A stretch of 64,000 nucleotides of DNA from Amborella trichopoda. Lineage: Eukaryota > Streptophyta > Magnoliopsida > Amborellales > Amborellaceae. Position 1 is the first letter of the stretch. Every line of letters begins with the position of its first letter. The notes under the pieces are model-generated. The model was not told where the DNA came from and made no database searches. It was given only the letters and a program-made list of their open reading frames with translations. Below are positions 21,370 to 31,675 of this stretch, piece after piece. Where the stretch lies: contig NW_006499810.1 of assembly GCF_000471905.2 (NCBI RefSeq), positions 3,610,896 through 3,674,895 of the forward strand. The letters run 5' to 3'. Both the position numbers and the translations under genes were made by a program.

Positions 21370-21830
21370 ACTTTCTCTCTCCTCTCATCGCTCTATTTCT
21401 CTCTCCCTCTTCTCTTCTTTATTTCTCTCTCTTCATTTCATCTCTCTTTCTCTCTCTTTTTCATGTCTTTCTCTTTCTCTCTCCTCTTCTCATCTTTCTC
21501 TTTCTCTCTCCTCCTTTCATCTATCTCTTTCTATCCCCTCCTTTCATTTCTCTCTTTCTCTCTCCTCTTCTTATCTATCTCTTTCTCTCTCCTCTTCTTA
21601 TCTTTCTCTTTCTCCCTCTCCTATCATCTATCTCTTTCTCTCTCCTCCTCTCTTCTCTTTCTTTCTCTCATCTCTCGTCTATCTATTTCTCTTTTCTCTC
21701 TCTTTCTTGATCTTCTTTATTCACTTTCTTCTCTCTCTTTTATCTTTCCTCTCTTTCCTCGCTTTTCTAATCTCTCTCTTCCTCTTTTCTCTCGATTCTT
21801 TCTCTCTCTTCTCCATTCATGCATGGCGAA
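21370..21830 (+). repeat. Polypyrimidine tract of element B 5' LTR
   Basis: Nearly unbroken CT-rich DNA made of CTCTTTCTCTCTCCTC words. It lies just downstream of the TATA/AATAAA zone. The 3' LTR counterpart is 36880-37290. Confidence 0.9.
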
Positions 21831-21924
21831 GCCTATCGACGGGTATGATGTCTTCCTACTCCTGAGACATAAACAGTGAGTCGAGCCTTAACACCGGACC
21901 TCTATCAAAATTCCCCTGTCTCCC

Positions 21925-22770
21925 TCAAATGTCATGGACGGGGGAACCTCCTCGCCGTCCATGTTTTCTCTCTCTTGTGTCCTTTTCTATGTCATGGATG
22001 GTAGAACCTCATCGCCATCCATGTTTTCTTTTTCTTCCCTTTCCTATGTCATAGACGGTGGAACCTCAATGCCATCCATGTTTTCTCTTTCTTCTTACTC
22101 TTATGTCATGGACGGCAGAACCTCACCGCCATCCATGTTTTCTCTCTCTTCTTACTCTTATGTCATGGACGGTGGAAGCTCATCGTCGTGCATATTTTCT
22201 CTCTCTTCTTACTCCTCTGTCATGGACGATGGAAGGTCGTCGCCATCCATGTTTTCTTCTATTCTCTCTCTCTCTTATGTCATGGACGGTGGAAGCACAT
22301 CACTATCCATATTTTTTTTATTCTCTCTCCTCTGTCATAGACGGTGGAAGCTCATCGCCATCCATGTTTTCTTCTATTCTCTCGCTCCTTTATCATGGAT
22401 GGTGGAAGCTCATCGCTGTCCATGTTTTTTTCTATTCTCTCTCATCTATCATGGATGGAGGAAGCTCGTCGTTGTCCATGTTTTCTTCAATTTTCTCTCC
22501 TATGTCATGGACGGTGGAAGCTCATCGTTGTCCATGTTTTCTTCTATTCTCTCTCTCCTCTGTCATGGATGGTGGAAGCTCATCGCTGTCCATGTTTTCT
22601 TCTATTTTCTCCCTCGTCTGTCATGGACCGCGGAAACTCATCGCCATCCATGTTTTCTTCTATTTTCTCCCTCCTTTGTCTTGGATGACAGAAGCTCATC
22701 GTCGTCCATATTTTCTTCCCTTTGTCCCCCTTCTGTCATGGATGGCAGAACCTCATTGCTGTCCATGTTT
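21925..22770 (+). repeat. Hairpin minisatellite of element B 5' LTR, about 14 copies
   Basis: Units of about 55-60 bp read GTCATGGACGGTGGAAGCTC, then ATCGCCGTCCATGTTTTCTT and a CT run. Arms CATGGACGG and CCGTCCATG form a 9-bp stem with a loop of about 13 bases. Because the unit lacks stops in several phases, long but meaningless frames appear (for example 21934-22929). Confidence 0.92.
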
Positions 22771-23612
22771 CTCTTTTCTCCCCTCTCTTTCTTCTTCCTC
22801 CTTTCTTTCCTCTCCTTCTCTCTTATATTCCTTTTTGATTTTCTCTTCCCCCTGTCTTTCTTCTGTCTCTTCTTTCTTCGTCCTCTCTTGTTTGGACAAG
22901 GGAGACTAAGTCAAGCACTGCCTTGGTAGTGTCGTCATCTAGCAGTATTGCCTTTATGCTGGTCTTAGTTACCGTGCTCATCTTACTGCCACGATAGGCT
23001 AGCCATCGTGCCAAGATGGTTGGTGATCGTTCTATCATCTAGTAGTATTGTCGTTGTGCCGGTCTGAGTTATCATGCCCATCTTGCTACCACACCGAGTC
23101 AATCACTTGCTGGTCTTGCTATTGTGTTAGTCTAGCCACTTGGTCAAATTCTTATCTTCTCCATTGCTTTGTTCTATCTCTTTCTTCTCCTTTCATCTAT
23201 CCTCTTACTCTTTTCTTCTGCTTTTGAATGTGCATGTCTATGTGCATTCGCCCAAAGACAAAGTGGGGTCCCTTAGCCCACTCGTCTTGTAAATTAACCA
23301 TGTGTGTGTGGCTGTAGAAACAGGAGAGTATAGGCCAAGGGAGATGATTCTACACCAGTTGTAGGACTGGGGGGCTTTTCGTCGTGCTCTAAGAGGGCGC
23401 CCATGCGAGTGCGCTCGAGTGAGTCATGGACCTAGGTGAGGTGTGTCCCGCCTCACATTAAAATTCCTCTCTCATCGGTTGGTATACCTAGCCTTGTTTC
23501 CTAACAAAGTTCCCAAGAAAGCGATCTCAAGTCTCGGGTTCCCTTGAAATACAAGACACGTGTCACCAAGTCATCTCGACCAGGAGGGCAAGATCGATGC
23601 ACCTAACTAGCT

Positions 23613-23630
23613 TGGCGACTCCACTGGGAA
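23613..23630 (+). other. Primer binding site of element B
   Basis: TGGCGACTCCACTGGGAA, three bases after the LTR. TGGCGACTC is the complement of a GAGTCGCCA acceptor end and is the tRNA-Arg primer site known from Ogre elements. Element C keeps the same site as TGGCGACTCCACTGGGGA. Confidence 0.85.
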
Positions 23631-23639
23631 CACACTACC

Positions 23640-24880
23640 CCTTTGTCGAATCGTCCTTGTTTGGCTAGTCTCTCCTTTTTTTTATGCATTACACACATAT
23701 GGCTATTGGATTTCTTAACCCATTTATTCGAATCGGGGATTTTCTCATCCCCGCATTGGCGAGCATCCCCCAGGAACAAGTTCCTCGAACTTCATTCCCA
23801 ACTTTCCTTCTGAGCAAAGACCTAGTGTTTAGCTCCTAAGTCTTAACCTGGATAGGTGTGATAAGGGACTTAAAAGTCCTTAACTCCCATCTTCTAGCTC
23901 TAGTGGAACCTCTACCAAAGCACTCTGCATTGGTGGAACACACGCCACCACTCACATCATGCACCCTGTCGTTGGCAAGTCACTTGTCGGTCGTATTGCC
24001 GAGGTACGGCGGAAGGTTGCCTAGTCCCTTTCTGCAAAAGGCAAGGAAGTTGTCATTGCTTCTGTGGTTCGTCGCAAAGCTACCTCCCACATTCATGCAC
24101 CACTACAAGTTTCTATGTTTAGAGGCTCGACACATCGAGATAGAGACCCTGGGGCCTCCACTTCTCGCACACATCGTCAGGCTCATGGGTCATCCACTCG
24201 AGCCTCATCGTGAGGCAACCCTTATGTTACCTCGAGTCAGCGTCCAGGATCAGGCCTCCTAAAGCCAGGTCATGTACACGTTATACATGTGCATCCCACC
24301 ACTCGAGGCAACACCATCACTGCGTCAACCCAAGCACATGGAAGACGCCTCGTCCTCCTACTTAGCACACACTAGCGCACCATGTAAGGGGCAAGCTTCC
24401 ACCTGTTCTCTTACATACTCTTGCTTGCAGTTCTTGGCCTCTTAAGACCATACCACTTGTTCGAGCCCGAGCTCACCCCAAGGTCACTCGTGATCCTTCT
24501 TCGAGGGGTACACATGCGCCACCTTCACAGACCGCCCCTCACTCCCGACTCAGGCTCCATCATGAGTTGACCCTTCTCTTGCCTACCCCTCCTCTTTGGG
24601 GCAAGCACCTCCAGCCCTGGTACTAGAAGATCTTCCCCAAGAGTACCATCTTGAACCAGTTATGCCATCTCGATCAGCCACTGGAGCCCATAAGAGAGCT
24701 CGAGGCAAAGACCTGATGGAATATCATTTCCTTCATCCTCCCTGGCCCAGGATGACGCCAATACCTTGTCCACACTCATTGTTTCACCTGATGGAAACGA
24801 CTCTTTCTTGTGCAAGAAGGGCCGACCAGCCGCAGTCCCGATCGCAGTTTTAGCATGAGGTCCATCAAAGCCTCAAAGAG
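23640..24880 (+). pseudogene. Decayed leader ORF of element B (Ogre ORF1 position)
   Basis: Between primer site and gag is a GC-richer stretch with broken frames, for example 23858-24262. Readable words include TGKSL-like, EVRRKVA and ARGKEVVIASVVRRKA. Element C has matching sequence at 43040-43860 (ARGKKIVVAPEVRRKG). Ogre elements typically carry an extra ORF here, of unknown function. The two copies allow only a partial, frame-shifting view. Confidence 0.5.
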
Positions 24881-27800
24881 GAATGCGATAGGGGTCTGCA
24901 AATCATGACTAAGGAAGGAACCAAGACAGTCGGGGCACTCAGCTCTGATGACCCTCTTCATCATACCCCTTTTACCCTCTTCAGTTGACAAAGCCTGAAG
25001 AAGAAGTCTATGAATCCTGCACTGTGGTCAGTGTAGTAGAAGATGACCCAAACACTCAGCATCCACGGTCCCAAGACCGTTCAGAGCCGGTCCTCATGCA
25101 ATCGGCATACAAGACTCCAGTCCAGTGGGGCATGCTGAGCCCTTGCTGACCAATCTGCCGCGTGTGACTCGCCAAGCTCGGAAGCCTTCAACCACTAAGG
25201 CTGATCGCCTTGAGGAAATGGTTAGCATTATGGTTGTGATTGACCCTAATGACAACCAGGAAGAAGACATGGATAGGTTAGAGCAGATGGTGCAAGCAAA
25301 TGATGGATAAGATTGATCACATGGAAAGCACGCGGTCCTCAGTCAATGTATCCCCTCATGAGGCCAACTCCCATCACTCGAATAATGCACTTCCAAGGCA
25401 GCCTCTCCCTCCTGCCTCATAGGACAATTCCATCGCGCACCCCGTCTCACAGGCAGACATTGACGTTATGGCAATCCATAGCTTAAAGAGCAGACAGATC
25501 TCGGGTATGCAACGCTTTACCAAAATTCGTACCCCTCTTACATTGATCAGGTTTCGTTTCCCTTAGATTACAAGAAAGGGAATTTTCCCCTGTTCGATGA
25601 TACATCCTCCCCACACTAGCATATCGCCCATTTCCAAATGGCATGTCGAGAGATAGCGGCTGATGGGAGACTCCTTCTCCATCAGTTTGTTGAAACCCTT
25701 GATGGCCCGGCTTTTCAATGGTATGCTCGACTTCCCCCAAACTTAGTACATATTTGGGAGGAAATGGAGAAACTGTTTCACCAACGCTTCTATGAAGTCG
25801 AGAGAGAGGTCCAAACCATTGAGCTTCTCACTTTGACTCAAGAACCCGATGAACCCGTTGATCAATTCATAGCAAGATGGAGAGATTTGGCTGCTCGCCA
25901 TCCTAATCCTATGCTTGAGAAGGAAGCAGTTCAAACCTGTGTGCGAAATATGCGACCTGAGATAGCTCTACATGTTGAGGCCTCCAATTTGACCTCCACG
26001 TCAGAGCTGATCTCTAAGTCGGCCTGGATAGAAAGCTTGCCACAACACCACAGCGGGTCACGACAACAGTCTGTAAGTTCAGGAAACAATCTGGGCAATG
26101 CTAGTTCTCAGACCAATGCCTGGGTCAATCAACAAAAAGGGGTAATCAGAGCAATTGTCACTGTTAGTGATCCAAAGAAGGTTGCCTCCCAAACTTTGGA
26201 CCTCTCCAAAGGGGTAAACACAACAAAAACTCCCCAGGCAGGCAACCAACAACAATCATACAATCGGGTACCCCCACCTGCGAACCTTAATCGAGATGAT
26301 TACTGGACCAGGTAAGAATAAAGTATACCCCTTTGCAAAGGAATGGATCCCTGCACTACTTCGATTATTACTTGAACAGAACATGATCGAGCGGCTAGAG
26401 ACTAAGTTCCCTGATCAAGCCGGACTAGATACCTATGCGAATCACTGTGATTTTCATTGGAGGGTAAACCATCCCACAGAGGAATGCTACACGTTAAAAG
26501 ACATCATTAAAGCCCTGATCCAGAAGGGTCTGATAAAACTTGAAGAGCTAAAGAAAGCATTCGGGGCAGCAGAAACCTCCCATGCAGTGACAGTCAAAGA
26601 GGAGGATGTAGCACTCGATCTCCTTCGTGCCTTGTTCATTATGATGCTTTAAGAAGGCCTCATCACACCAAAACCGGCAAGGCAGCCCCAACGCCTTGCT
26701 CAGGGAACTGAGAACCATTGGTGCCCGTACCATCAGATATGGGGCCACGACCTAAGTGAATGCTCCAATTTCCATGATATAATTGTGAAGAAATTACAGG
26801 GATGCCAAGAGCCTTGTAACGTTCTAGTAAGAGATCCCCAAGTCACTGCTCCACCGGTATGAGAGGGCCTTCTGACACAAGACCCGGGTAATGATGATTA
26901 AGATCTTACTGAACCCTCAACTTCCCAGCCATGGATAGTCTACCAAGGGCGGAGCAGACTCAAGTCCCTAAGGCGAGAAGCAGTTCGTCAATCTAGAACT
27001 ATTCATAAACCTAGCGAGACGAATCAAGCACTTCCAATGAAAATCGGGAAGAGACGGGCACCAAGGGCTGCTCGTCAGAGAAACAAGACTGCTCAACCAC
27101 TAGTTCAGCAAGAATTCTCATACCTCTTCCCCCATTGCGACAGGACTTCATCCCTGGTGTAATCATCCTCTCTTCCTCATCCCATCAAGAGGATGTCCCC
27201 GAGCCATCTTCTGCTTAGAGTACGTCCAATGAGGGTGACAACGTTAAAAGTACTCCCCAACGGTCTAAGCAGGGGAAAGACCTAAAAGACTCCCTGCATA
27301 CGTCCAACTCTGGTGATGACGTAAAAAGCTGCCCCAATCGGTCTGATGATGGGAATGACCTTAAAGTCCCTCACCTACTAACTTCTCTTCTTCTTCTCCA
27401 TCTTCTTCTCCATCTTCTTCTTCTTCCCTCTCCTCTTCTATGTCTCATGCAGGTACAATCATAAGATGTCCAGACTTCGATGCTCTTGACAGAGAACTTG
27501 AAGGAATCAATATAAATAGGACACAACGGACACGATTGAAAAAGACGCTAGCCCAGACAATTGGATTCTTAACAGTTGCTGACGCCTTGGCTGTTCGAGC
27601 TAAGTCAGAGCCATCTTCTTCCACAAAGAAGTGTAAGAAGTCAAAACCGAAGAAACCCCAGTGGCGTCCTGAGCCCGACTTTGACCAGAAGCTGAGAGAG
27701 TCAAGAGGACAGAGCTTCTATTCTCAGGATGTCTGTCACATGGTGAAAATATCAGAAGCATCACCCAGCACGAGGCAAATGAGCTTGAGATCAGAGAAAA

Positions 27801-28111
27801 AGCTGCAACCTCCACCTCATAAGCCAGACATCTTGAAGTTTCTTGGTACACCACTTCTCCCTCACCCGAATACTTCAAACATTCCACCCATCCTCCAGCT
27901 CCCTGAGCTCCATCCTCGCCCAAATACCCCGTTCCTCCAATTCCCTGGGATGTCTCTGATCCCATATACCCAACCTACCACATTACCTAGACCCATGGTG
28001 GATATAGGGGAACATCGGGAAGGTCCTCATGAGACATTGATTGTCTGTACCATAGCTGAGTCGCGGCCGTCACAGGAACCTCAGAATGAATCCTCTCGGC
28101 CGGATACATAG
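24880..28111 (+). pseudogene. Element B gag
   Basis: N-terminal gag sequence starts near 24880 (SSDDPLHHTP). The capsid core at 25638-26315 has FVETLDGPAFQWYARLP, WEEMEKLFHQRFYEVEREV and DQFIARWRDLAARHPNPM. Two CX2HX4HX4C knuckles follow: CDFHWRVNHPTEEC near 26445 and CPYHQIWGHDLSEC near 26730, both intact. The Arg-rich and Pro-rich C-terminal region is open at 27440-28111. Frameshifts occur near 26315, 26650 and 27170. The end is fused to protease-distal sequence: words seen in D between the Pro-rich part and the protease are absent here. Confidence 0.88.
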
Positions 28112-28139
28112 CCTTTGCTCGAGGTTGACCCTTTTGTTG

Positions 28140-29172
28140 GCAAGCAAGATGAGGATACAAGAACCATATTCCATAGCAAAGCCTGACTAGAAGAAGAAAT
28201 GTCAAAAGTGTGGGTATCTTCGTTAGAGGTTAACGAGAAGTCCGCTGAGGCCAATGATGAAGAGTTGCTAGTAGCCCCAGAAGAATGAGAAGAAGGTGAT
28301 CAAGCCAGTGCTGATGACCTCAAGGAGATAAACCTAGGAGATGAAGTCGACCCCAGACCCACTTTCATCTCAACAAATATGTCGTCAGAAGAGAAAGAGA
28401 ATTTTACTGCCTTCTTGTAAGCAAACCGAGACGTCTTTGCCTGGCATTATCACAAGATGTAGATCCTCTAGTCGCAATCCACCATCTGGGCATTGATTAA
28501 TCTGTCAAACCTGTCAAGCAGAAATCAAGGAGGTTCAGGCTTGACCTCGAAATGCAGATAGATGCTGAAGTAACCAATCTCAGGCAAGCGGGTTTCATTC
28601 GTGAAGTCAAATACCTAAAGTGGGTGGCAAATGTTGTTTCAGTCAAGAAGCAGAATGTCCAAATTAGGGTTTGTATTGACTTCCGCGACCTAAATACCAC
28701 TTGCCCGAAGGATGATTTCCTATTGCCGTTTACGGAGATGCTCATTAATTCTAAAGCTCATTGCCAGATCTTCTCCTTCATGGATGGATACTCCAGATAT
28801 AATCAAATACGGATGGCACCGGAAGATAAGGAAGCCACCACGTTCTTGACTTCAAAAGGGGTCTTCTGCTACAAAATGATGCCTTTTGGACTGAAGAATG
28901 CTGGTGCCACATATCAGAGAGTAATGACGACCATCTTCAAAGACATGATGCACAAAGAGGTGGAATGTTATGTGGATGACTTGGTGGTGAAATCCGAAGA
29001 GAAAGACGCTTATATGAGAGACCTTGAAAAGGTGTTCAAACGGTTGCGCCTTAATAAGCTAAAAAAGAATCCACTGAAATGCAATTTTGGGGTATGCTCA
29101 GGAAAGTTCTTGGGGTTCATTGTTAAAAATCGAGGGTTGGAAATTGAGCCAGTCAAGATCAAGGCGATCTAA
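28140..29172 (+). pseudogene. Element B RT with upstream linker; protease missing
   Basis: The acidic linker (28140-28420) includes ANRDVFAWHYHKM, which normally precedes RT. The RT proper is open at 28552-29172: VRVCIDFRDLN-type motif (IRVCIDFRDLNTTCPKDDF), FSFMDGYSRYNQI with its Asp, MPFGLKNAGATYQRVM and the catalytic YVDD in ECYVDDLVVKSEEK. The core residues are therefore intact, but stops lie before 28552 and at 29170-29172. No aspartic protease triad occurs between gag and RT, so the protease was lost by deletion. Confidence 0.9.
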
Positions 29173-30250
29173 GAAATACTGTGACCAACAACATTGCAAG
29201 AGCTGCGTTCCCTCCAAGGATAGTTGGCTTATATCCGTAGGTTCATCTCAAACCTCTCAGATCGTTGTTAGCCTTTTACGCACCTATTGAAGAAGGATAC
29301 CCCATTCATCTGGGATGAAGCATGTCAGGCAGCCCTTGATGACATCAAGCAATATTTACTCAATCCTCGAGTGCTCTCTACACCGGTGCTGGGAAAATCT
29401 CTCATCCTGTATGTGACTACCCTGGACAAGTCACTTGGGGCGTTAGTGGCACAAAACAACGATGAAGGGAAAGAGATTGCGTTATATTATCTCAGCTGCA
29501 TGATGCAAGGGGTCGAGAAGAAATTACCCCCTATAGAGAAGATGTACCTAGCCCTAATCTTTGCAGTACAAAAGCTCCACCACTACTTGCTCGGTCATGA
29601 AGTGAAACTTATATCAAAAGCAGATCCTGTTAAATTTCTCATGACACTCCCATGCTTGTCGGGACATTTTGCTAAGTGGGCGTTATTGCTGATGGAATTT
29701 GACATCACATATGTCCCATAAAATCCCACCAAGGGCCAAGCTTTAGCTGATTTTCTCACAGCACATCCTGTATTGGCAGAATTGCATCTATCAAGTGACC
29801 TCCCTGATGAAGAAGTATTCTGTACAGAACTTGCTCATGCATGAGAGATGTACTTCAATGGAGCCTTCCAATCTTATCGAGGAGGCATCAGAGTGGTATT
29901 CATGACTCCGAAAGGAGGAGTACTGCCTCTTTCTTTCTCTCTCACTGAAGCCAGTTCCCATAACGAGGCAGAATATCAGGCCCTTGTAATTGGGTTGGAG
30001 ATAGCCTTCGATCTAGAATTAGAGCAGCTCAAGATCTATGGCAACTTTGAGTTGGCCATCCTGCAGCTTAAGGGGATCTATGACATGAGAAAAGACACTC
30101 TCAAGCCTTTTCACGATACTGCAAAATCATATATGGATTAGTTTGATGATGTATCCTTGAGTAACATCCCCTAGAGGTTAAATTCACAGGCCAATGTGCT
30201 CGCAAACCTCGGGGCTACAATTTAATTATCCTCACTAGAGCCCACGACTG
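29173..30250 (+). pseudogene. Element B RNase H region
   Basis: 29287-29721 is the RT-linked connection (PFIWDEACQAALDDIKQYL, KLISKADPVKFLM). The RNase H domain follows at 29848-30141. Of its acidic core, the first position reads Asn (MYFNGAFQS), the Glu is present (HNEAEYQALVIGLE), and the next Asp position reads Asn (IYGNFELAIL). Element C, a close relative, keeps both Asp residues. Stops at 29719-29721 and 30139-30141 break the frame. Confidence 0.88.
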
Positions 30251-31675
30251 TCTGGGTGGCAAAGTGGAGACACATTGAATTGAGAGCGGAGGTAGATGTG
30301 GACGATGAGAGAAATATTTTCCCCGAGTGCCCACCTTATCCATTTAGAGCACTTTTATCAGTCAAAGAAGTTATTAAGACTGAACGTGAAATGGTATGGA
30401 GGCAACGAGCCAAGGTTAAAAAATGGGAGCCGGAGTTCTTTGACCCAATATGCGTGCAAGTCAAGTAGATAGAAGATTGGAGAGGGCCCATCATTAATTT
30501 TGTAAAACATGATAGACTCCCTGAAGATCGTGCCGAGCACAACAGTGTGTGTCGAATATCTATCAAGTACACTTTCCTTGAAGGAGATGCTCTCTTAAAA
30601 CGGTCTTTTGATGGTATTCTTCTTAGATGTGTGGACGCGCAAGAAGCAAATAAGGTGCTGGAAGAAGTACACTCGGGCATCTGTGGATTGCATCAGTCTG
30701 GTCCAAAACTCTATGAACGAATACACTCTATGCCAAGAAGTGTCAAGTGTGCCAAATACACTTGAGCCTTGTTCATCAGCCTCGAGAGCCCTTACACCCT
30801 ACAGTGGCATCATGGCCCTTCTCACAATGGGGTATAGAAATTGTAGGGCCTATTGACTATCCTTCAGCAATGGGTCATGTCTTTATTCTAGCTGCAACAT
30901 ATTATTTCTCCAAGTGGGATGAGCGATTCCCCTTAGGCAAGTTCCTAGGGCCACAGTGGCTAACTTCGTGTGACATCATATCATATACTGGTTTGGAGTG
31001 CCTAACCAGATTATATCTTACAACGGCCCTCAGTTAAGAAGTCATCACATTGATTGCTTAGCTAACCAGTTTGATTTCGAGTAGAAGTACTCAACTATGT
31101 ACCACCTTGGAGCCAACGGATTAGCTGAGGCTTTCAATAAGACCCTGTGCAATGTTTTAAGGAAGTCCGTATCGAAAACGAAGAAGAACTGTCATGAGAA
31201 GCTTCCTGAAGCCTTATGGGCCTATTGCACTATCATGCGAAATGCCACCGATTCCACTCCTTTTTCCCTAGTCTATGGGGGTGAAGTAGTTTTACCCCTT
31301 GAAATTCAAATCCCTTCACTGCATGTCGCTATACATCATGGACTAACTGAAGATGAGAGAGTCAAACTTTGGTATCAAGAATTGGATGCACTTGATGAAA
31401 AGAGGTTAGAAGCTCAGCAGAACCTCGAACTCAACTAAGGGAGAGTGAAGAGGGCCTTTGACAAGTCAGTCAAAGTCCACTCATTCCCCTGTGGGGATCT
31501 AGTTCTAGCCATCAAGAGGCCGATTGTCATGCATGGGCGGCACAAAGGGAAGTGGGAAGGTCCCTTTATAGTCAAGAAGGTCTCGCTAAATGGACCTTAC
31601 ACACTAACACATCCTGATGGAAAGGAGGCAATGCCCCCTATCAATAGGCAATACCTAAAGAAATACTACCCATGA
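30250..31675 (+). pseudogene. Element B integrase
   Basis: A linker (30256-30468), a zinc-binding region (30547-30765, EEVHSGICGLHQSGPKLYER), then the core at 30790-31260. Catalytic positions: the first reads Glu (WGIEIVGPIDYPSA), the second reads Tyr (QIISYNGPQ), and the third Glu is present (ANGLAEAFNKTL). The C-terminal domain at 31445-31675 holds GDLVLAIKRPIV, KWEGPFIVKKV and INRQYLKKYYP, and lacks a chromodomain. Stops at 30466, 31084 and 31436 split it. Confidence 0.9.

Larger units (their letters stand above)
19905..23609 (+). repeat. Element B 5' LTR
   Basis: Starts TGCTTCAACACATTTTTCAG and ends GCACCTAACTA. It contains U3 (to about 21215), TATA box, AATAAA near 21272, CT-rich tract 21370-21830, hairpin minisatellite 21925-22770, and a U5 end with GGCTTTTCG and CAAGATCGATGC blocks shared with C and the solo LTR. 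Confidence 0.92.

Noticed and set aside
21361..21879. Ser/Leu/Phe-rich frame that looks like a membrane protein (also 36809-37311)
   Set aside because: It is the translation of a CT-rich tract; no start context or conservation between the LTR copies.
21934..22929. Open frame of 331 codons, with overlapping long frames at 22058-22909 and 22344-22688
   Set aside because: All three phases are open because a 55-60 bp unit without stops is repeated. Composition is extreme (Ser, Leu, Phe, Trp-Met patterns) and the region lies inside an LTR.
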